This document shows, one piece after another, positions 47,486 through 57,505 of a DNA stretch of 64,000 nt. A program made the translations under genes and the position numbers. Position 1 is the stretch's first letter. Every line of letters begins with the position of its first letter. Source of the stretch: Halichondria panicea (lineage: Eukaryota > Porifera > Demospongiae > Suberitida > Halichondriidae); the NCBI RefSeq assembly GCF_963675165.1, contig NC_087377.1, positions 14,442,198 to 14,506,197 of the forward strand, in the 5' to 3' direction. Under the pieces are notes generated by a model, which saw only the letters and a list, made by a program, of their open reading frames with translations, did not search any database and was not told the DNA's origin.

Positions 47486-49920
47486 ATGCAATGTTATACA
47501 AGATGCTTTGTACTCTTTCTGCTAAGCTGGTTACACTACTGCCAAGGTATGTGATAGAGATATTCTAGAAACGTTATACCATTTGTGAACAATGATAGGA
47601 ACGTCAGTAAGTGTAATTACGGATGATGGAAAAGATACACTTTCTGGTTCGTACTGTCCTACAACTGTTAAGCTTATCTGCAATGTTACAAGTCTTCCTA
47701 ATTTGCGATGGACGTACAATACCAGCAAAAACATAATTGTTCTTTTTCACTCGGATAGTGTAGTACGCTACCCAGTTGCAGCATTTCCATTTTACCAGTT
47801 AACACAGTTTAATGTATACAAAAATCATATGAATCGGACTCGGATTAATGCTTCAACAATTCTCACTGTTGATCTGTCAGATCTGAACAAACAGAATATT
47901 GAAATTATCTCGTGCGGTTCTTCTTTTCTGGACAAGACAGTGCCAGTGAATATCAGCATTTTGCAGCCAACATTTCCTTCTGTTAGCCCCCAAGTTTATA
48001 CAGCTGTGATTGTACGTTATGAGTCTGGACTTGTATCTAGTGTAGATGTATCATGGAGAAAATTTCAGGTACGTATAATTAGACTGTACTTGACACAAAA
48101 TGTTTGAATACACACTGCATTGCTGCTATAGCAACCAGATTGTCCTGAATATGAAAATTCCCAAGAATACCTCATCAATGTCACTGGATGTGGGTGGACG
48201 TGGCTCAACCACAGTACCTGTCAAGATACTATTTGCTCGTCTATTTTCAGTAATTGTACAGAAAACGTGAGTGAAATCACCCTACAAGCCAAGATCGCTG
48301 ACATTGAGAGTGAACAAGTAGTTTTTCCCACCTCTGTAGGTGAGAGCATTAATCTAGTATAGTTATTACATTTATGGACTTTTTTACAGATTCCAATAAT
48401 CGCTACTTTAGAGCTGCTGTTAACCAGTCGTCTAGATGCCAAATTCATGTGCAGTGTTTACCCATGAGAGGAGATGTTAGTATACATCAAATGTGCACCA
48501 TTCGATACACTGCAGATCCGGATTATGGAAATCTATCAAATCCTATCACAACTCTAGTTGGCACAGCACCTGTCTCACTTTCACTTACTACTCCTGGTAC
48601 CATGTACTACTTTGAGTTCTCTGTGTTGATGAATGATACCTTGTTGATTGTGGAACGAATGGAGTACATGATTACAGGATCGGGAGGTATGAGAATATAA
48701 AGTAACAGCAAGAGTCGTATAATCATAATGAACTCATACACAAATAATTATTTGTATCTAATTAAAACTCCGATTACTATTGAGAATTCTCATCTACAGA
48801 GTTATTCCAGCTGGGTGTAAGAGAGGGTGCTATCCTTACTATTGTATCATCATTCTTAGGATGCTTTATTGTGCACACTACAATGATACTGTACCTTTTA
48901 ATAGCTCGGAATGCTAACGGTGAGTAATTATTATCGTCACTACATGAAGCTAATGCCACCCAACTTCATGCATGCACAGGTGTTCATACAATATCCCGAT
49001 TGAATGTGTTCATCATTACTAACAAACGCATTCAAATCTCGATAACACTGATCCTCTTCACGCTGTTTATTGGATGTAGCACTCTGTTGACAGCCTTTGC
49101 CATTATTTCAAATGGTACGTATTGAAAGATTCAACTCTCATTTGCAATACTTTCTGTGTTTATTTCATTACAGATGTGTGTTTCACAAACCAACAAGTTC
49201 CCAACAGTTTACTTGATGCAATGTTAGTACTTTCATGTGTTGGGATAGGAATCCTTCTCCTCTATTGGGCCTTCATAATATACAAAGTGTATAAACAACG
49301 CACTAAAGGTAATTTGGAGAGTGAACAAATCAAGGTTTTCTTTTTCAACTTTCTTATTTTGTATAGGAACTAAAAACAAGCTTGACATCAATTCAAAAAC
49401 AGTTAAATATGACGCTCAAGAGTCATCTGAGGTGATAAAATTGTTTTAATCTAGACAGAATTATACATTTGCATTTGCTATCCAGAAGCCACCCAATTCT
49501 CAAGAATGCCAGCATTTGGAAGATATGCATCCTGATGGTGTTGAGGAAATGGTTCCAATGCATAAGAAGCCTTCGAATGACAACCAGCTAATGACGACAC
49601 CTAGTAGGAAATGTCCACCCTCTACACTTCCCAAACAAAGAAAGTCAGGTCAGCATTCCAACACTGTTTTGTACGATGAGGTTGGTTTAGCGAAAATCAA
49701 AGGCAATGTCTCGGATATGACAGAAGTTGAGTTGAAAGCTAACGAGTCTTACGGGCACACAGACAAGAGCTTTTCAACTGCCAAGAGCAACGTGGCTGCT
49801 TGTTCACTATGTTTGTCTCCAGGCAGCAAAATCCAGCAAGATTTGTCATTAAATCATCAGTACAGCGATCTCAAAGTGACACCAAAGAACGAGCATCCTA
49901 AGCAAAATACTATTGAGTAA
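47486..49920 (+). CDS. Gene P2: Ig-FN3 receptor with three membrane segments and tyrosine tail
   Basis: Nine exons with fully consistent phases: 47486-47546, 47599-48068, 48132-48339, 48390-48686, 48800-48919, 48980-49114, 49174-49308, 49367-49431 and 49486-49920; 641 residues. Signal peptide MQCYTRCFVLFLLSWLHYCQ; Ig-like domain (CPTTVKLICNV...LRWTY...IISCGS); FN3 split after VSWRKFQ; a ~99-residue Cys module (CQIHVQCLPM...CTIRYTADP); three hydrophobic exons of 120, 135 and 135 nt, all phase 1-1; then a long tail with VLYDEV (fits an ITIM-like V-x-Y-x-x-V), ELKANESYGHT and NHQYSDLKV. The stop TAA at 49918 is followed in frame by another copy of the tail motif. Same plan as P1. Confidence 0.85.
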
Positions 49921-49998
49921 GAGCAGATAGAGTTGAAGTCTAATCAGTCATATGGTCAGCTAACAAGTTCTGTTGGTCAGATATATAGGGGGATGTGA
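49921..49998 (+). other. In-frame continuation of P2 after the stop
   Basis: Directly after TAA the frame continues EQIELKSNQSYGQLTS and on to VGQIYRGM before a TGA. EQIELKSNQSYG closely matches the tail motif of the single-pass family (EEIEL..NQAYG), so this was probably coding until recently. Confidence 0.6.
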
Positions 49999-51216
49999 AC
50001 CACTGTACGAGTACGACTATATATACGTGGACCCCTAGTAACTCACAAGACAATTCCCTAAATAACTGCCATGTAGCAAACTGTAACATTATATTTGAGT
50101 GCATTGCGTTTTATGATAATAATAATAATTATTGGGTATAGTTCCGATCACGTTGATACAAGTTTTAGATTATGAATATGCCACATAAAATAATACTATA
50201 GAATAGCTAGAATTAACTAATTATACAGTACAGTAATTATTTGTCCGTTTTAAACACCCACATGCATCATTATACCCTCACCCTTGCCATACCTTCACTA
50301 CACAAACACGACAACACACACACCCTCACATGTCGACCCAAGAAAACGTGCATGTTGTTTTCTAAGGCATTAATGGCTTGCGAAAAGAAGGTCAAATACA
50401 TCATGGCCAGGAGAAATGTCACAACCCATCATTTCCCACTCTTTTGCACCGTTCCCTGCATGCATGAAAATATTGTATATTCACTTAATAATGAATATTG
50501 TTGTCTGCTAGTTAGTCAGAGTATGATTATATCAATATTCAGCCATCAGTCCCTCACAAAATAATGCACTGCAGACTTTTCAATTTTCTGGTGCAGGCCT
50601 TCATTGCACCATGTACATCACATGATGAACGTCTGTACCAGTCCTATATATATATACAGCTACACCAAAATTGATGGAAAAAGATCCAGCTGCAGCAATA
50701 CCGCTACCTATATCACTTTTTTGCTACTAGAGCGATATATATACACTAGTGTCTATATATAATTATGACCGTCCGAAGTCTGTCTGACAATTCATGGCCA
50801 ATAATTATTCTGGATTATCGTCAAACCTATTTTAGTAGCTGGTATCTCTGCTGCAGTTGGTTTTTGTTTTTTTATTCAACTTTGGTGTACAGCTGTAGAA
50901 CAAGCAGGCCTTCATTATGATGTACAAAAGTTGACTGTGCAGGTTATTTTGTGAGCGTCTGATTTTTAGAGACAGTCAATTATTGATAAGCTATACTCTA
51001 GCTTCATGCCGTAAAGGTTAAGCATCAGCATACACAAACCATTGGATTTGAATCGGACTTAATTAGTATAAAAAGGCACATTTGCAGCCGGTCCTATGTA
51101 TTATTCTCATCAGCTTAAAATTAAGGCTTTGAACAATTAAGTCTGTCCTTCAAGCTGTAAATAATTATACAGATTATATAGACCATGTCCCTATACGCGT
51201 ACCATTCCTTAAACAT
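49999..51216. other. Spacer without recognised gene
   Basis: AT-rich sequence with no supported gene; the 50241-50564 open frame shows no domain or splice context. Confidence 0.4.
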
Positions 51217-51345
51217 GTGTTACCCATTAGATTCTATGCTGCTAAGATCACCTCTGCCCTCGGGTACCTATATATACACACATTCAATATCTATTGGAAT
51301 CTAAAGCTTGAAAACATCCTGCTGGACGCTAACAGTTTCATCACA
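51217..51345 (+). pseudogene. Fragment of an AGC-type protein kinase
   Basis: RFYAAKITSALGYL followed by LKLENILLDANSFITL matches the alpha-E and catalytic-loop region of SGK/PKB-like kinases (RFYAAEI.SALGYLH...DLKPENILLD..GHI.L). The HRD/YRD-Asp is lost (YWNLKLEN), the DFG does not follow, and only ~43 residues remain, so it is a non-functional relic, possibly from a retrocopy or captured by a repeat. Confidence 0.65.
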
Positions 51346-51711
51346 CTTTCGAGTACATGTATATTATTTAAAATAACGTTAACAGTGAGCATAATCTTAC
51401 GTTTTGTTATTTCTCTATAATTATAGTGTCTGCCTGTCTGGGATCAATTCAAGAGCTCGCATTGAAGAAGATTGTTAATGAATTATAAACCATTAAATAA
51501 ATTTTAAAAGAGAATTTTGAGTATAAAACTTATGAGATGTGTATTGAACAAGCATTGTTACTATGTATGCAAGTGTGTTGTTCAAAATTGACAAAGCGTG
51601 AGGTACTATACAATAACTATTGATATAACTGGTTCATTGTTAACTTGGAGAGTTTGTGACACTGCATGCATGTGCTGATAATTATGTGTTAAGAGGTTTA
51701 CTTATGAGACT

Positions 51712-53210
51712 CTATTTACAATGTCCGAACAGTTCATTGTCAACGTAATCATACTCCACTCTCTTATCCAGGTCAGAAGTTTCTCTTGCCAAACCATACG
51801 AATGATTCGTTTCCATTTTCACCTTTGTAGCTCCACTACTTCTCACTTCACCATACGACAAGTTAGCTTTCAATCTCATTTCCTCATCTGGTCGTGAACG
51901 TTGCTTCTTTGACTCTACACAAGACTCGTTAGGAAATAACTTTCCACTCAACTTTGTAAAAACACCAGTTCCTTTTATTGGATCATCGGCCTCACAATAG
52001 GAGTGAGTCAGGTCTTCATTTTGCTGTTGTGTTTCTTGATTCGAATAGACAACCTCCTGATCAATTTCCCTTGACTCTTGTATTCGTATTTCCGGTGCAG
52101 TCTCTCTCGGTTGCACTTCAGTCTCCGTTTTTGTTTTCAATTTTAATTTTTTCAGCAGAATATAGTATACACCAACTCCCATGACGAAACCGAGTACAGA
52201 AGAGAATATGAATACAACAATTGTAGTTGCTACGGTCACTCCGATAGATACAACTCCATTGGAACTGCTGTCTGTCACTGAAAGTACAACTGATGTTAAA
52301 GGCTCATGCATTAATAGAACTCACCAATAAAAACATTTTCTGTGACAGGATCACTAGCTTCTCCCCACGTCGTTAATGGCTTGGAGCTCCAACACGTAGT
52401 TACCATCTCCGGAGTGAGGGACAGTGAATGTGACCCTGCACACCATTGTACAGTCACCACCACTAGTTGTTAAGATTTGACGATCATCACTCCCAGTTAA
52501 GGTGATCTCATAGCGGATTTGCTGTCCATAATGAGGGCATACCGAAACCTACAAGGAAATATATGAATGTGTATAGTGCCCTGGCCAGTGACTCAGTGCT
52601 ATAATGAAATGCATGCATAGTAAAATCAATAGCTTACTGGTGGTTCCCATGAAATTAGTAGCAGAATATAAGCAGAAAAGTCAACAGATGTTTGAATATT
52701 GAATTGTTGAGGGTCTTTTGGTTGTGACTGTTGTCTTATCTGAATATCAATAGGGATCATCTGGTAGTTTGCTGGATCTCCGCATCTGATTTCATTAATG
52801 TGCTGATCCACAATCGGTGAGATGTCGAGAGTAAGAGTGGAAGAAAAGTTTCCGTAAATTGGGTTAGCTCCATTTTGTGAAACTGCTCTCAACGCAACAG
52901 AAATGAAGGCTGAATTCAATTCAATTTGAGTGGAGGTCACGCTGTCAGGGTAAAATGAATGAATTTCTTTGTTAGTGACATTGTAACTCCAACGCAAAGT
53001 AGTGAGCTGCACTCCTTCACAGAACAGTCTGACAGTTCCAGGACAGTGCTCACCAATTAGACTTGCTCCTCCCTCAACAGTCAGAGAAACACCTGCAACA
53101 TGATTGCATGTAGCTGATCACAATAAACAAGGGATCTTACTCATTGCTCTGCTTTTTCCAACAGTGAAGGACAATAAAACAATATGCATTAACAACTGAA
53201 GTACTCCCAT
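51712..53210 (-). CDS. Gene H: divergent Ig-FN3 single-pass receptor, long tyrosine tail, no sushi
   Basis: Exons: 53141-53210 (signal peptide MGVLQLLMHIVLLSFTVGKS), 52638-53092 (Ig with CPGTVRLFCEGVQLTTLRW...EIRCGD, first half of FN3 to SWEPP), 52325-52548 (second half of FN3) and 51712-52277 (helix VATTIVVFIFSSVLGFVMGV, basic LKKLKLKTK, tail). The FN3 exon is 224 nt; in F, B, L and K it is 223. The extra base near 52363 breaks the frame after AINDVG, so H is either recently inactivated or carries a sequence error. The ~150-residue tail has EVVYSNQ, MRLKANLSYGEV and MKMETNHSYGLA-like repeats and YDYVDNELFGH, i.e. two more copies of the N-x-S-Y-G motif. No sushi exon is present between FN3 and the helix. 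Confidence 0.75.
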
Positions 53211-53504
53211 CTTACTTGAGGTAGACTATACTTAACTTGCTAACTGGATGTTCCAAAATTCATGAGAGTTTCCCAAAAACATGTGATTCAATTCACAGGT
53301 GCATGCAGTTTATTTTAATTCATGCACCTATCAATTACTGATGTGAGTTATATTTATGAGTGAATAGCTGAAGAAATAACAGTTGCACAAACTTCAATTG
53401 CTTTCTACACGGTTATGATGAATTATATATAAAGTATACACACTAGTAAGCAACAACACACAGCATGTCCTTGATTTGTATTTATAAGTTAACACTGCAT
53501 GGTC

Positions 53505-53602
53505 CATAAGCTTGGTTAGAGTTCATTTCAATTATTTCTTTGGGTGACACCTCCTCATAAACAGGAACAGCTGGTACAGTGGGTCCTTGTCCTTCAGCTG
53601 CC
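53505..53602 (-). pseudogene. Relic of a receptor tail exon
   Basis: The minus strand keeps PVYEEVSPKE and NQAYGP with substitutions (EIIEMNSNQAYGP-like). The helix and upstream exons are gone, leaving a solitary tail fragment between H and L. Confidence 0.7.
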
Positions 53603-53762
53603 TAATTCTATGAAAGTATAAGTTTTCTATTCAAACTGTCTCTTGCTATTATTATTCTTATTTAATAATTATGATGACAATTCTCGTAACAATAATATAC
53701 ATATATTTAGTTTCAGTGTATGAACTGTTTGTAAATACTACTGTCTTAGAAAGCGAAGTCTA

Positions 53763-53825
53763 ACATGTGTATAACATGTGTATAACATGTGTATAACACT
53801 GTGTATAACATGTGTATAACGTGGT
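53763..53825. repeat. 11-bp tandem repeat TGTGTATAACA
   Basis: About five units of TGTGTATAACA with small variants. It lies 160 bp from a hairpin made of the same kind of sequence. Confidence 0.85.
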
Positions 53826-53982
53826 ATAATTATGCATGTTATGCACATTATACTGGTATTGAAAGAATACTGACTATCAAAACAATGACATCATAACTGA
53901 AATAGTAAGACAATGCACGAAACTGATTCACATTATACTTATTTATACTAGATTATGGTGGTAATTTGTGACTTTATACATC

Positions 53983-54077
53983 AGGTTTTACATGGTTCTA
54001 TACACATTATACACATGTTATATTGCACTCTATGCAATATAACATGTGTATAATGTGTATAGAACCATGTAAAACCT
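53983..54077. repeat. Perfect 45-bp hairpin, 5-bp loop
   Basis: Arms 53983-54027 and 54033-54077 (AGGTTTTACATGGTTCTATA ...) are exact reverse complements with loop CTCTA. Transcribed on either strand it would be a long uninterrupted RNA hairpin. Confidence 0.95.
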
Positions 54078-54429
54078 CTGTGTGTATAACATCCTAAAGT
54101 ATAAATGGTATAAATAGCCAATCCTGCACTGTATCACATGTAAAGCCAGCCTCTCATAGCAAAGTTTTCTATTGGGGTATCTCTGGCTATTGAAAGTTAG
54201 TGACAATTCTCATAAATGATGGCAACAATTAGTTTCAGTGTACGGAAAGTTTGTGACAATTCTTGTTAATGGCAACAATTAGTTTCAGTGTATGTGATTG
54301 CACTGTGATTCAGATAATGGTCAATTCAGCTCAAATCAGTGGATGGAATACTATCTGACTCGTCAAATGTACCACAATAATAATAATTGGCTGGAATATT
54401 AGATGAACACTGTAACACAGTCATGTTTT

Positions 54430-55953
54430 TCATACTCCTAATGGTCCATACGCCTGGTTAGTGTTCAGTTCAATCTCCTCTTTAGGTAACACCTCTTCAT
54501 AAACAGGACCAGCTGATGCAATGGGTCCTACGTTAGCTTGTCCTTCAGCTGCCGGGGAAAACACTGCCTTCTTACGAGAGGAAAGGTGCATCACTAAGAG
54601 TCCAGAGAGGAATCCAAGGAGTGTTGCCATTAAGAACGTTATTCCTGTGCTCATTCCTGTAATCTCAGCAATTGATAACGAGTGGCCATCTTTCTCTGAT
54701 ACACAAGACGTATTGATATGAACTGATTCGTTAGTAATGGGTGCTGTACATTGAGGACAAAATTATAATGATTCAGAAGCTATCTTGTGTAAGACACCTT
54801 CGCAATGCAGGTCAGCAAGATTAGGCACCCACTCTCCTCTTCCTAAAACTTGAACACAAGTTGCTGTTCTTGGGTGACTGGGAAGTAGACTATCGTCACA
54901 CTGGAGCACAATCTTTGACCCCTCCGTTAAACCAGATTCAGCAGATAAAATTCCAAGGCTCTCGTTGATAGGAGTAGAAGGAGTATCACACACGATAGCA
55001 CCAGCTTGGGGATAAATGTATGGGGACCTAATTAAATATGGGTTATAATTATAAAGTAGATCTAATACCTGGTATGACGCCACTGTATGTAGTGATATTA
55101 CTAGTCCCTATGCTGTTTCTAGCTTGAAGGGTGGCAACATAGATCCTGTTATTTCCAGTCACCAATACTTCAAAGGGGACAAAGCAAGTTGGTGTACATA
55201 CACTACTGCTCACACTTTTGCTATAGCTTGTATTTTCATAGAGAAGGGAAAGATTGTAAAGGATCTCCTCCTGATATTGAGAACATTCAGCCTGCAAAGC
55301 AAATATGATGCAGTTGACTTGCGACAAAACCAATGCATTACAAACTTACGTATTGTTTCCAAGTGACAGCCAGTATAACTATAGAGAGGATAGATGACGT
55401 ATTGATTCTTACACTGAAGTTACAGACATCGGGCAGTGTTTTTGTTACTATTGAGATGTTCACCGAAGTGTCATTGTTGTTTACTGCATCACCACAGCTG
55501 ATTCTGTGTATTTCAGTGGCCATTTGAGAAAGTTCTAAAATAAGAATTGATGAGAAATTTGCAAAAACTTTGGAACTGTGCTGTGATACTTGAACAAGTT
55601 CGACAGATGCAGAGCCCAATGATGAATTGTTAAAGACTTTTTTGGTACCATTCACACTATCCGTCACAAACTTCTCAGAAGAATACATGCTATCATTGTA
55701 GTACAACCTCCACTGTAGCAGTGTGAGGTCCACTCCCTCACAGAACAGCCTGACAGTCCCAGGACAGTGTTCACCAACCAGACTCTCTCCTCCTTCAACA
55801 GTCAGAGAGACACTTGTAAACGCTAGCCCTATATAATCATTTTGTCAGCTTATGTTCATAGCTAATATAACAGTATACAACAGTAGTCTTACCAGTAAAT
55901 GTCGAGAGCATTAGAAGAAGAACAAAGTAAATTCTCAAATGTACAGTGCCCAT
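54430..55953 (-). CDS. Gene L: intact Ig-FN3-sushi transmembrane receptor
   Basis: Five exons with consistent phases: 55893-55953 (signal peptide MGTVHLRIYFVLLLMLSTFT), 55350-55822 (Ig and first half of FN3; acceptor at GCTAG|CG), 55069-55291 (223 nt, CTPTCFVPFEV), 54798-55004 (sushi, 207 nt) and 54430-54743 (stalk with CVSEKDG, helix ITFLMATLLGFLSGLLVMHL, SSRKK, tail with PVYEEVLPKE and NQAYGPL); about 425 residues. Unlike A, B, F, M and N, the signal peptide is on its own exon, as in C, D, H, P1 and P2. Ectodomain nearly identical to gene K. No lesion seen. Confidence 0.85.
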
Positions 55954-57505
55954 TAATTATTCTTTTCTATACAATCTGGGTAAATTAATGTTAGTAAATT
56001 GCATGCAGTTTTTTAGCAACAAAGATTCATTCAGATTCAAATCAGGTGATTTGTCATATAGGCTATAATTATAAACTATATATGCCACACTTTTTACCTG
56101 CAGTTACGAGAGTACTTTGAGGCTGTCGAAAACAAAGATCCCCTTCACATTCCAATCGATATTTGCAAAAGGGAAGAGGTTCACAAGGTATTGGATATGG
56201 CTGAGTTTGGTTATACAAATTTAATGAGGAAAAGGGACCAAAATTAAGAGGGTAAAAGCTTGTTGCAGATGTCTTCATCATCATCGAGGGTATAATGTGA
56301 CATGTGCAATGCATGTGCTATAGCAAAACTGCTTTTTGCCTTAACTAACTGCATATATACAGTCATAACAATGTCCATAGAAAAATCTGCGGCGGTGGTG
56401 TGATTCAACGGGTAGATCTCTTTCGAAAGCAGTTTAGCCTTTATATACTCTTAATTCATGGCTGTTCACCGTATACAGTTACGTCCGTTGGTTCTTCACG
56501 CTGTGTGATCTCCTTACTGTATCATGTTTACTATCAATTGAAGTTTTTCTGGAATTCTTGTTCTTTAATGATCTCCACAGTTATCATCATGCATGTTCCT
56601 GTAGCTGTGATAACTCCGAGAACAGAAGAGAAGTTACCAAATTGCTGATCTGCCAAGCTTCGTGATACATGTGTTAGGTGGATAAATTGGAAAGGGGACT
56701 CAAGGCTCAGATGCATAGGACAGTGTTATTTGGTTCAAATGAATGGATCACATTGATTGCCATCTCCATTGTATATGACTTGTCAAAATGGTGAGGTCCT
56801 CTCCGTCACAGAACAGTCTGATAGTTCCAGGACATGCAGTGTTCACCAACCAGACTCACTCCTCCCTCAACACTCGACAGCCATGCAGAGAGACACTATT
56901 ATATACTCATACTCAACGTGGCATACCTGTCAAATGGTCAGGATATTGTATACCGTGTAGGAGAAGTGTTCTAGTGGATAATTTTCGTTGGTGAAAACCC
57001 ATTTAAATATTTCGTAATATTCCTACAGCTTGGATTAGAGACGTTGAATCTATTTGTGTTCATAGCTTTAACTTTCGTACGATGCTCTTCATTCGAATAT
57101 TTATATCATACGAAAATAACCTGCTAATACGGTATATAATCCGGAATGAATGTACCTAAGCACAATGCTTGAACGTAGAATAAGAAAGCTATAATGAGGA
57201 ATTGTACGGAAAAAGTATTAATTAGCAGCTCACACATACATTATAATTATTCTAGTGACCTGTTAGCCTTGAATCCACGCCGATTAAAATTGTAATCGGC
57301 GTGGATTCGAGGCTAGTGACCTGTTATAATTATACACCTCCATAAGATGAACTTTCTGATTACCATAAACTCAAGACACCACAATTATAATAAGGTGATG
57401 CTCAGTTATACTTCTCATTCTGTAATTTATGCACATGCATGAATATGTAAAACGTTAACTATAACCATAATAATGGCTGGAATGTTACATGGACACTAAC
57501 ACCGT
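55954..57505. other. Spacer between L and N
   Basis: No gene. It aligns with 22.21-24.6 kb. 56188-56191 is the empty site of the TA-flanked MITE; 56788-56900 is an Ig-exon splinter; 57264-57315 is a short palindrome (separate entry). Confidence 0.5.
57264..57315. mobile_element. 52-bp palindromic insertion of the AGCCTYGA family
   Basis: TAGCCTTGAATCCACGCCGA, an AT-rich centre, then the inverse ending GGCTA. CTAGTGACCTGTTA occurs on both sides (14 bp, overlapping the ends), and the paralogous site near 24425 has one copy and no insert, so this is an insertion with target duplication. Confidence 0.8.

Noticed and set aside
50241-50564. 107-residue open frame as a gene
   Set aside because: No domain, no splice context, low-complexity composition; likely chance.
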